From assembly GCF_008107625.1 (NCBI RefSeq), contig NZ_SDKK01000006.1:1-64000 (forward strand): 64,000 nt of DNA. Reading direction: 5' to 3'. This document shows, piece by piece, positions 9,842 through 18,000 of the stretch; the first letter of the stretch is position 1, and each line of letters starts with the position of its first letter. The notes beneath the pieces were generated by a model. The model was given only the letters and a program-made list of their open reading frames with translations. It was not told where the DNA came from and did not search any database. The position numbers and the translations under genes were made by a program. The stretch comes from Zoogloea oleivorans (GTDB lineage Bacteria > Pseudomonadota > Gammaproteobacteria > Burkholderiales > Rhodocyclaceae).

Positions 9842-10710
9842 TTCCCTTCAAACGGTTCGAGCACCTTCAACAGGCTGGCCGTGTCGTCCCGCCCACCGCC
9901 CAGCGCCATCAGGGCGTTGAGCTGCTGCCAAGTCTGGGCCGCCACCGGCAAGGGCGCGCCAAGCTGGCGGGCCTCTGCCATCAGGATCGCGAAATCCTTG
10001 TGATGCAGACGCGACTGGATGCCCGCCGCAAAATCGCGCCGGGCCATGCGCCCGCCCATCACGTCGAGCACCTTCGAGGCCGCCGAACCGCCCATCAGGG
10101 CCTCGCGCACCTTCGCCGGATCGACCCCGTGGGCACCGGCCAGGCGCATCGCCTCGGCACAGGCCTGAATCGCATTGACCATGATCATCTGGTTGCAGGC
10201 CTTGGCCACTTGGCCGGCGCCGGCCGGGCCGATGTGCACCACCGTCTTGCCCAGGCACGCCAACAGCGGCCGAACCCGCTCCAGCGTTTCTGCCGCACCG
10301 CCGGCCATGATTGCCAGCGTCGCCTCGCGGGCGCCCAGCTCGCCGCCCGACACCGGCGCATCCAGCCAGCCGATGCCCTTTTCGGCATAGCGCGCCGCCA
10401 CCTGGCGGGCCGTGCCTGGCGCGATGGTGCTCATGTCCACGTGAATACCACCGGGCGCAAAGCCCTCGATCAAGCCGCCGGGCCCGAGGGCCAGTTGCGC
10501 CACGTCGGCGCTCGCCGTGATGACCGAGATCACCACTTCGCAACGTGCCGCCAGCTCGGCCGGCGTGACGCACAGTGTGGCACCGGCCGCGACAACAGGC
10601 GCGGCTGATTCCGGCCGCCGCGCCCACACTGCCAGTTCATGACCCGCCGCCAGCAAATGCCCGGCCATCGGCAGCCCCATCACCCCCAGCCCGACAAATC
10701 CGACCCGCAC
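9832..10710 (-). CDS. Beta-hydroxyacid dehydrogenase (3-hydroxyisobutyrate dehydrogenase family), copy 1
   Basis: A 292-residue NAD(P)-dependent oxidoreductase. It has the N-terminal dinucleotide motif GLGVMGLPM (residues 6-14), the substrate-binding motif DAPVSGGELGA, and the catalytic-lysine segment GPAGAGQVAKACNQ, all standard for 3-hydroxyisobutyrate and tartronate semialdehyde reductases; length is normal for the family. The reaction is oxidation or reduction of a short beta-hydroxyacid or semialdehyde; the exact substrate is not determined. It lies 2 bp after a paralogue encoded just upstream on the same strand and overlaps the LEA-2 gene downstream. The two copies are clearly diverged along their length rather than a recent duplication. 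Confidence 0.9.
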   Translation of the reverse strand: MRVGFVGLGVMGLPMAGHLLAAGHELAVWARRPESAAPVVAAGATLCVTPAELAARCEVVISVITASADVAQLALGPGGLIEGFAPGGIHVDMSTIAPGTARQVAARYAEKGIGWLDAPVSGGELGAREATLAIMAGGAAETLERVRPLLACLGKTVVHIGPAGAGQVAKACNQMIMVNAIQACAEAMRLAGAHGVDPAKVREALMGGSAASKVLDVMGGRMARRDFAAGIQSRLHHKDFAILMAEARQLGAPLPVAAQTWQQLNALMALGGGRDDTASLLKVLEPFEGKCP

Positions 10711-10712
10711 GC

Positions 10713-11585
10713 TCAGTCTCCCGACAAGTTTTCCAGCAGCTTGAGGGCGGCGATGGAATCATCCTCGCCCATCCCGCTACCGACCATTGCGTTGAAGAGC
10801 TGCGCCGTCGCCGCGCTGCTCGGCAGCATCAGGCCGAGGCGGTGCGCCTCCTGCATGACGATGTTCATGTCCTTCTGGTGCATCCAGGCCTTGAAGCCCG
10901 GCTTGAAATTGCGGTCGAGCATGCGCTGACCGTGGTTCTCAAGGATGCGGCTGTAGGCAAAGCCGCCGAGCAGCGCCTCGCGCACCTTGCCGGCATCCAC
11001 GCCGCTCTTGCGGGCGAAGTTGAAGGCTTCGGCCACCGCCATCACCCCCACGCCGGTCAGAATCTGGTTACAGGCCTTGGCCACCTGGCCGGCACCGGAC
11101 GCCCCGATCAGCGTTGCCGCCTTGCCCATGCAGGCAAACAGCGGCCTGGCAATCTCGAAGGCTGCCTCGTCACCGCCGACCATGATGGTCAGGCCGGCGT
11201 TGATCGCCCCGACTTCGCCGCCCGACACCGGTGCATCGAGCATCGTCACGCCGCGCTCGGCCATGCGGGCCGCAATCGACTGCACCGCCGCCGGGGCGAT
11301 GGTGCTCATGTCCACGTAGATCAGGCCGGCCTTCGCGCCCTCGGCAACGCCACCAGCACCCAGTGCCACCTGCTCCACGTCGGCCGCGTCGGCGACCATC
11401 GAGAACACCACGTCACAGGCCGCCGCCACCGCCGCGGCATTGGCGCCACCTTGTGCACCGGCTTCCAGCAGCGGCGCCATCGACTCCGCCCGCCGCGCCC
11501 ACACCGTCACTTCGTGGCCGCCCTTGAGGAGGTTGAGCGCCATCGGGCGCCCCATGATGCCCAGACCGATGAAACCGATTTTCAT
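10713..11585 (-). CDS. Beta-hydroxyacid dehydrogenase (2-hydroxy-3-oxopropionate reductase-like), copy 2
   Basis: A 290-residue paralogue of the next gene. It has GLGIMGRPM at the nucleotide-binding N-terminus, DAPVSGGEVGAINAGL for substrate binding, and GASGAGQVAKACNQIL with the catalytic lysine. Residue choice resembles tartronate semialdehyde reductase (GarR/GlxR), which makes D-glycerate from glyoxylate-derived tartronate semialdehyde, but no glyoxylate carboligase or hydroxypyruvate isomerase gene lies nearby, so I leave the symbol blank. It is probably the first or second gene of a minus-strand operon with the other dehydrogenase and the LEA-2 lipoprotein. Confidence 0.9.
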   Translation of the reverse strand: MKIGFIGLGIMGRPMALNLLKGGHEVTVWARRAESMAPLLEAGAQGGANAAAVAAACDVVFSMVADAADVEQVALGAGGVAEGAKAGLIYVDMSTIAPAAVQSIAARMAERGVTMLDAPVSGGEVGAINAGLTIMVGGDEAAFEIARPLFACMGKAATLIGASGAGQVAKACNQILTGVGVMAVAEAFNFARKSGVDAGKVREALLGGFAYSRILENHGQRMLDRNFKPGFKAWMHQKDMNIVMQEAHRLGLMLPSSAATAQLFNAMVGSGMGEDDSIAALKLLENLSGD

Positions 11586-11663
11586 GTGATGCCCCTGTAA
11601 CTTGTCGAAAGGAAGGCAGCCTAGCGGGGGGCGGCAGCCGACGCAATCGGGGGAAACGGGCGC

Positions 11664-12812
11664 TTACGAATCCCGGCCCTCGTAAACCACCCGATAAATC
11701 GCTCCGGTCTGGTCGTCGCTGATCAGCAGAGAACCGTCCGGCAGCACCAGCACATCTGCCGGGCGGCCCCAGACACTTTCCTTGCCCGCCGCATCCACCT
11801 GCAGCCAGCCTTCGACAAAGGCCTCCTGGCGCACCGCCTTGCCGGCCTTGTCCACCTCCACACGCACGACCCGGTAACCCGACTTGCGACTACGGTTCCA
11901 CGAACCGTGTTCAGCGACGAACAGGCTCTTGCGGTACGCCGCCGGAAAGGCCCGCCCCGTGTAGAAACGCATTCCCAGCGCCGCCACGTGGGCGCCCAAC
12001 TTTACCGCAGGCGGGGTAAAGCGGGCGCATTCACGCCCCTTGCCGAACTCCGGATCGGGTACATCGCCCTGGTGGCAATACGGGTAGCCGAAATGTTCGC
12101 CGGGCTTAGACACCCGGTTGAGTTCGTCGGATGGCACATCGTCGCCGAGCATGTCGCGTCCGTTGTCGGTGAACCACAAGCTGCCGTCCGCCGGGTTCCA
12201 GTCGAAGCCCACCGTGTTGCGCACGCCCCGCGCCACCACCTCGACGCCACTGCCATCCGGCCGCATGCGCTGGATGCTGGCATAGCGCGCATCAGGCGAA
12301 TCGCAAACATTGCACGGCGCTCCCACCGGCACGTAGAGCCAGCCATCCGGGCCAAAGGCGATGAACTTCCAGCCGTGATGGGTTTCCGCCGGAAAACCGG
12401 CCGTCACCACCCGCGGCACTGGCGGCTTGTCGAGGCGGCCGGCGATGCCGTCGAGGGCCAGGATGCGCGACACCGCCGAGACGTACAGGCTGCCGTCCCG
12501 ATACGCCACGCCTACCGGCAGCGTCAGACCGCTGGCCAGCGTATGCACGCGCCGCGCCCGGCCCTTGTCGATCTCCACCCCATAGACCTTGCCTTCCGCC
12601 CTGCTGCCGACGTACACCACCCCGCGACCATCGGCAAAATCCCCCAGCGCCATGGCCCGGGCATTGGGCACCTGATCGGTCAGCACCTCAATGCGAAAGC
12701 CGGCTGGCAGGCGCAGGCGCTCCACCGGCAGTTCCGCCAGCGCCGGGCTGGCAATGCCGTACGCCATCATGAAACCCACCAGCTGGTAGCAGCATTTGCG
12801 TAGAGGATTCAT
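11664..12812 (-). CDS. Secreted PQQ-type sugar (sorbosone/glucose) dehydrogenase-like beta-propeller protein
   Basis: A 382-residue protein with a cleavable-looking signal peptide (about residues 1-27, ending ASPALA). The mature part is a six-bladed beta-propeller of the glucose/sorbosone dehydrogenase family: RLPAGFRIEVLTDQVPNARA at the start, FGPDGWLYVPVGAPCN, WFTDNGRDMLGDDVPSDELN, FGYPYCH and FVAEHGSWNRS are all typical conserved segments. Family members oxidise sugars in the periplasm with a PQQ cofactor, but many have no proven activity. Start ATG 12812 has GGAG about 10 bases upstream. No PQQ synthesis genes occur in the window. It is 78 bp upstream of the dehydrogenase pair on the same strand, so co-transcription is possible. 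Confidence 0.87.
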   Translation of the reverse strand: MNPLRKCCYQLVGFMMAYGIASPALAELPVERLRLPAGFRIEVLTDQVPNARAMALGDFADGRGVVYVGSRAEGKVYGVEIDKGRARRVHTLASGLTLPVGVAYRDGSLYVSAVSRILALDGIAGRLDKPPVPRVVTAGFPAETHHGWKFIAFGPDGWLYVPVGAPCNVCDSPDARYASIQRMRPDGSGVEVVARGVRNTVGFDWNPADGSLWFTDNGRDMLGDDVPSDELNRVSKPGEHFGYPYCHQGDVPDPEFGKGRECARFTPPAVKLGAHVAALGMRFYTGRAFPAAYRKSLFVAEHGSWNRSRKSGYRVVRVEVDKAGKAVRQEAFVEGWLQVDAAGKESVWGRPADVLVLPDGSLLISDDQTGAIYRVVYEGRDS

Positions 12813-12960
12813 AACCCGCTCCGTGTGATGTCAGAAGTGAAGCATGCACCGGCCCGTCGATACACACCACCGTCCAGAACGTTCATTTGTGGCCGCCGCA
12901 CGCCTGCCTCGCCTGCAACCCCGTGCCATCCGCTACACTCGCCCCATCTCCAACCCTGTC

Positions 12961-13896
12961 ATGTCCCCCATGTCCTACGCTCCCTTCATCAAGGAAATCG
13001 GCCGCGGGCCGAAAGGCGCCAAGCCCCTCACCGTTGCTCAGGCCGAATCCCTTTTCGGCGACATGATGGACGGCCGCGTACCTGACCTGGAACTGGGCGC
13101 CATCATCCTGTCGATGCGCATCAAGGCCGAATCCCTGGACGAGCTCATCGGCTTTCAGCGCGCCCTCGATACCCGCACCGCCCACGTTCAGGTCCCGGCC
13201 GGCCCGCGCCTGGTTGTGCTGCCGACCTATAACGGAGCCCGTCGCCAGGCCAACCTGATGCCGCTGCTGGCCCTGCTGCTGGCCCGCGAGGGCATCCCGG
13301 TACTGATCCAGGGGCGCCACGACTTCGAAAGCCGGGTCAGCCCCTTCGAGCTGCTGGCCGCCCTCGGCATCACCCCGGCCAGCAGCATCGACGAAGCCGA
13401 AGCCCAACTGGTCGACAAGCACCTCGCCTGCCTGCCGCTGAGTGCCCTGGCCCCCGGTCTTGAGCCACTCCTCGCCCTGCGCCCGCGCCTGGGCGTGCGC
13501 AACAGCAGCCACACCCTCGCCAAGCTCCTCGAACCGGCCCCCGGCCACAGCGTGCGGGTTGTCTCGGTGACCCACCCTGAATACCTCGAACGCATGCATG
13601 CCCACCTGGTTGCCCAGGGCAGCGTCGCCCTGCTGCTGCGCGGCACCGAAGGGGAAGCCTTTGCCAACCCCCGCCGCCGGCCCCAGCTGGAAACCTTTGC
13701 CAAGGGCGAAGCACGCGTCGCCTTCCCTGCCGAAGAAGGCGGCGCGCCGCCCATCGAAGGCCTGCCCGACAACCCCGAAGTCAGTGCCAACGCCGAACTG
13801 ATCCGCGCCATGCTGGCCGGCACCGTCGCCATTCCGCAGCCCCTCCTCGACCAGGTTTCAGCCCTCCGCGAACTGAGCCGCGTCCCCCGCGACTGA
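12961..13896 (+). CDS. ybiB: YbiB/TrpD2-like DNA-binding protein (anthranilate phosphoribosyltransferase fold)
   Basis: A 311-residue protein (308 if ATG 12970 is used). The frame is open further upstream, but family alignment from memory (start near KEIGRG, then VPDLELGAIILSMRIKAES) supports 12961 or 12970; neither has a clear ribosome-binding site. The fold is that of anthranilate phosphoribosyltransferase, but the YbiB/TrpD2 subgroup lacks that activity and binds nucleic acid; E. coli ybiB has been linked to the LexA regulon. The segment LPTYNGARRQANLMPLLALLLAREGIPVLIQG is characteristic. No trp gene is adjacent. A GC-rich hairpin pair follows the stop. Confidence 0.85.
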   Translation: MSPMSYAPFIKEIGRGPKGAKPLTVAQAESLFGDMMDGRVPDLELGAIILSMRIKAESLDELIGFQRALDTRTAHVQVPAGPRLVVLPTYNGARRQANLMPLLALLLAREGIPVLIQGRHDFESRVSPFELLAALGITPASSIDEAEAQLVDKHLACLPLSALAPGLEPLLALRPRLGVRNSSHTLAKLLEPAPGHSVRVVSVTHPEYLERMHAHLVAQGSVALLLRGTEGEAFANPRRRPQLETFAKGEARVAFPAEEGGAPPIEGLPDNPEVSANAELIRAMLAGTVAIPQPLLDQVSALRELSRVPRD

Positions 13897-13903
13897 AGCC
13901 CGC

Positions 13904-13965
13904 CCGCGGCCCCAAAACAGGCGGCCGCGGCACCTTTCCGTCAATCCCGGAGCAACTCCGGGATT
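13904..13965 (+). terminator. Two hairpins after ybiB, possible terminator
   Basis: Two stem-loops follow the ybiB stop. The first pairs CCGCGGCC (13904-13911) with GGCCGCGG (13923-13930). The second is a 10-bp perfect stem, AATCCCGGAG (13943-13952) with CTCCGGGATT (13956-13965), and a CAA loop. Neither is followed by a proper U-run, so intrinsic termination is uncertain; the second could also be a regulatory structure before the caspase gene. Confidence 0.45.
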
Positions 13966-13978
13966 TGACAGGTAGCCG

Positions 13979-14007
13979 TTGACCTTTCACGACCCCGTGC
14001 TTAAATC
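13979..14007 (+). promoter_or_regulatory. Candidate sigma-70 promoter for the caspase gene
   Basis: TTGACC (13979-13984) and TAAATC (14002-14007) are separated by 17 bp, about 92 bp before the caspase start. The -35 matches 5 of 6 consensus bases, the -10 only about 3 of 6. This is a weak match in an otherwise GC-rich gap and is offered only as a candidate. Confidence 0.28.
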
Positions 14008-14099
14008 CATAGGAATAGTCCGAGCACTTTCGACGGACAACATCGCTACGGCCACACCGAAAGGTAAAACCCGGGCGGCATTCAAATGGGAGAGGGATC

Positions 14100-14897
14100 A
14101 TGAACAAAAAAGCGCTGTGCATCGGCATCAACGACTATCCCGGAACACAAAATGATCTGTCCGGCTGCGTCAATGACGCCAACGACTGGGCTGCCACCCT
14201 TGCTGCCCGTGGTTTCACCGTCAGCAAGCTGATCGACGCCCAGGCCACCAAGGCAGCCATGGTCGCCGCGATGAGCGGCCTGATCAGCGGCGCCACCAAG
14301 GGCGACACGGTCATCATCACCTATTCCGGCCACGGCACCTGGGTGCCCGACAAGAACGGCGACGAGCCCGACGGCCGGGATGAAGGTCTGTGCCCCTGGG
14401 ACATCGGCTCCGGCAAGGTGCTCCTCGACGACGAAATCGCCCCCATCTTCACCAACCATGTGACCGGCGTGCGGGTGATCCTCATCTCCGACAGTTGCCA
14501 TTCCGGCAGCGTCACCCGCGGCGACGACAGCGACCTCGACCCGGGCATGCCCCGCGCCCGCTTCCTGCCGCCCAGCGCATGGATGAAAGTCGACGACATC
14601 CCCGCCCCCCGCGCCTCCCGGCTCCCGCTGCTCGGCGGGCTGTCCCGCAGTGGCGGCGACCTGCTGATGGCCGGCTGTACCGACACCCAGTTCAGCTGGG
14701 ACACCAGCTTCAAGGGCCGCCCCAACGGCGCCTTCACCTACTACGCCCTCAAGGCCCTCGCCGCACTGCCGGCCACCGCCAGCTACAACGACTGGTTCAA
14801 GGCGATCTCGCCAACCTACCTGCCCACCACCAGGCTGCCGCAGAACCCGCAGATCTTCGGTAGCCGCACCGCACGCGCCTGGAAAGTCCTCTCCTGA
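14100..14897 (+). CDS. Caspase-family cysteine protease (metacaspase-like, C14)
   Basis: A 265-residue protein made of one caspase-fold domain with no signal peptide or extra domain. It starts ALCIGINDYPG, followed by LSGCVNDANDW. The catalytic dyad is intact: His78 in YSGHGTW and Cys133 in SDSCHSGS. Metacaspases cleave after arginine or lysine. The acidic insert after the histidine (DKNGDEPDGRDEGLCPWD) is seen in type I metacaspase-like bacterial proteins. A strong purine-rich ribosome-binding site (GGGAGAGGG) precedes ATG 14100. The next gene, 108 bp downstream on the same strand, encodes a giant CHAT protease, so two clan-CD proteases of different families sit together. The pair may be activator and effector in a cell-death, defence or stress response (inference); the target is unknown. 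Confidence 0.9.
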   Translation: MNKKALCIGINDYPGTQNDLSGCVNDANDWAATLAARGFTVSKLIDAQATKAAMVAAMSGLISGATKGDTVIITYSGHGTWVPDKNGDEPDGRDEGLCPWDIGSGKVLLDDEIAPIFTNHVTGVRVILISDSCHSGSVTRGDDSDLDPGMPRARFLPPSAWMKVDDIPAPRASRLPLLGGLSRSGGDLLMAGCTDTQFSWDTSFKGRPNGAFTYYALKALAALPATASYNDWFKAISPTYLPTTRLPQNPQIFGSRTARAWKVLS

Positions 14898-14905
14898 CCG
14901 GTACG

Positions 14906-14969
14906 CCGGTCCGCGGCAGCCCATCGGCAGCGGACCGGCCCTGAGCTTCTGACGCCCTGCGCGGGCGTC
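14906..14969 (+). other. Two GC-rich hairpins between the caspase and CHAT genes
   Basis: Stem 1 pairs CCGGTCCGC (14906-14914) with GCGGACCGG (14930-14938). Stem 2 pairs GACGCCC (14951-14957) with GGGCGTC (14963-14969). No U-run follows either stem. They could reduce read-through from the caspase gene to the CHAT gene, stabilise RNA ends, or simply reflect GC-rich sequence. Confidence 0.4.
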
Positions 14970-15005
14970 GCACGCGCGCCCTTCGTCCCGCTTCAGGAGT
15001 CTTCC

Positions 15006-18000
15006 GTGACCGCCCCCACGCCATCCTCGCCCCTCCGTCTCCCCGTCACCCCGGAATCCGCCACCTCGCCGGCTCGCCTGCCCGCCGGCCTGAGCCGCCC
15101 CGGCAGTCGCGGCACCGACGGCACAGCCAGTGCGCTCACCACCAACGTCATCGCCCGACACACCTGGACGCTGACCCAGGCCAGCCGCAGCGAAGACGCC
15201 CCGGCACAGGCCAGCATTCCCGCCGACGCCGGCCTCCTGGCCCTCGAAGCGGCCGACGGGACGACAATCTTCATGCGGGCCGACGCCCTCGCCGAACGGA
15301 TGGCCCGCCTGGCCATGACGCGGCCCGAACTGCTCGGCGCCGATGGCAGTTTCGATCTGGCCGCCTTCCGCCCGCGGGACGCCAACAACCGCGGCGTCGG
15401 CGACTGGATCTGGCGGCAGGTCACCTCGCTGGAGCTGATCCCGGACGAAATCACCCGGCTGGCCAAGGAAAAGGCCAGCGAACTGACTGGCAAGTCAGTC
15501 GAGGATCTGGCTGTCGCCGGGGCTTCCTGGCTCGGCGCCAAGGCCATCGTGTGGGCCATCGAAAACCAGCTCGCCGGCGAACCCGGCCTCTACCCATGGC
15601 GCGGCAGCGCCCTTGAACGACACGAACGCCTCGATGCCAACGCCGCCAGCCTGCAGATACTCAGCAGCCAACCCGGGCTGATCTTCATTCACGGCACTGG
15701 CTCCCACACCCTCGGCTCCTTCGGCGAACTGCCCGGCAGCCACACTTGGGGCAAGCTCGCCGAGCAGTTCGAAGGGCGGGTCTTCGGCTTCGAGCACCGG
15801 ACCTTCTCCGAAAGCCCCATCGACAACGCTCTCGCCCTCGTGCGCGCCCTGCCCCATGGCGCCCGCTTTTCCATCGTCAGCCATTCCCGCGGCGGCCTGG
15901 TCGGCGACCTGCTGTGCCTTGACCCTTCTGCCGACAACGACGCCCTCTTCGCCGAACTGATCAAGGCCTACCGGCGCCGCCCGGGCGCAGAAGAAGACGC
16001 CGGCAACGCCGACGACCAGGAAAAATTCGCCATCCAGGAGCAAGCCAAGCTGACTGAACTGCTCGTACTCCTGCGCGAGAAGGCATTGCTGATCGAACGC
16101 TACGTGCGCGTCGCCTCGCCGGCCCGCGGCACCTCCCTGCTCACCGACAACCTGGATCTGTTCCTGTCCGGCCTGCTGGCCCTGGTACGCCGCTTCGGCA
16201 CCTGGACGGCCGGCACCGTGGGCGGCATGGTGGCCGGCCCCGGAGCAGCCGCGGCGGCCCGGGCTGCCACCGACAAGGGCCTGGCGTTTCTCACCCGCGT
16301 CGTGCTCGAAATCGCCAATCGGCGCCTGCAGCCCCAGCTCCTGCCGGGCATAGAAGCCATGCTCCCGGAAGCACCGATGGGCATGCTGCTGGCGAACGCC
16401 CCAAGCCGTCCCGGCCTGCACATGGCGCTGATCGCCGGCGACATCGAAGGCGGCGGCTTCATCAAGCGCCTGGGCGTGATGTTCACCGACTGGATGTTCT
16501 TTGACCGGGCTGACAACGACCTGGTGGTAGACACCGCCTCCATGTACGGCGGCCTGGCCTTCCAGGCAAAGGCGCGGGCCATCTTCGTGCAGGGAGAGAA
16601 CATCAATCACTTCCGCTACTTCCGCGACGACACCGCCACCGCCGATGGTCACGCACTGCCCCAGGCCCTGCATGGCTGGCTGTCGGCCAGCGACCCGTCG
16701 GCCCTGCCCGAATGGGCCGCCTCGGCCCAGCCCGCGCTTGAAGCGCCGAGAATGCCAGGCGTCAGCCGCGGCGATGCACCGCCAGCCGCGGCCGTGCTCG
16801 TGTACCTCCCCGGCATCATGGGCAGCGAACTGGCCGCCAATGGCAACAAGATCTGGCTCGACCCCCTCGACCTGGCCCGCGGCCGGCTGGACCGGATTGC
16901 CATGGGCAGCGACGCCACAATCACGCACGAAGGGCTGGTCGGCATGGCCTACGGCAAACTCGCCGACCACCTGACCCGCAGCCACGAACTCATCACCTTC
17001 GCCTACGACTGGCGCCTGCCCATCAAAACGCTCGGCGCCACCCTTGTCAGCACCCTGCGCAAGGCGCTTGACGAGCACCCGGACAAGCCGGTGCGCATCC
17101 TTGCCCACAGCATGGGCGGCCTGGTCGTGCGCGCCGCCTTTGCCGCCGACAAAACCCTGTGGGACGACATCATCGCCCGCGACGGTGGCCGGCTCCTCAT
17201 GCTTGGCACGCCCAACCGCGGCTCCCACCTGTTCGTCGAAACCCTGCTCGGCCAGTCGGACACCATCCGCACCCTCGCCCGCGTGGACCTGCGTCACAAC
17301 ATGCAGCAGATCCTCGACATCGTCGCCGGCTTCCCCGGTGCGGTACACCTGCTGCCGGCGCCGGGCTTCACCGACACCGGCAACCTGAACGCCCGCAATT
17401 ATTACGACCGGGACGTGTGGGACAAGCTTGCCGACGTCAACAACGACTTCTGGTTCGGCCGCAAACTGGGCGGCAAACCCACCCCGGAGGTCCTCCAGGC
17501 GGCCCATGACTTCTGGCTGTCGGTGGCCGATACCGCCTGGGTGCGCAAGGCCCCCGAGCGCATCGCCTACGTTTTTGGGCAGAGCGACAACACCCCCTGC
17601 GGGCTGCTCGAACAGACCGACGGCAACAAGGTGATCGGCCTGGCCCTGCGCGGCACCCCCGAAGGCGACGGCTCCGTCACCTGGGCCTCAGGCCACCTGC
17701 CCGACCTGCCCGCCGAGCGCAAATGGCTGATGCCCGTCGATCACATGGGCCTCACCAGCACCACCAAATACTTCGACGAGATCGATGCCCTCCTTACCCG
17801 CGGCAGCCCGCGCAAGCTGGCCGCCCTGCCGGTCAGCCGGGGCGACAGCAGCGCGTCGGTTCGCACCTACCGTGCCGGCCCGCCGGAAGGCTACCCGTCG
17901 GCCCCCGAAGCAACAGCCCGCCTCCTCGGCGGCCGTGTGCAGCGAGCGGCAGCACGGGGCAAGAACCGGCTCCTGCGCGTGTCGGTCAAGGCCATGGACC

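Noticed and set aside
15495-17507. 670-codon open frame opposite the CHAT protein gene
   Set aside because: Antisense by-product of high GC; no recognisable domain and the other strand encodes intact hydrolase motifs.
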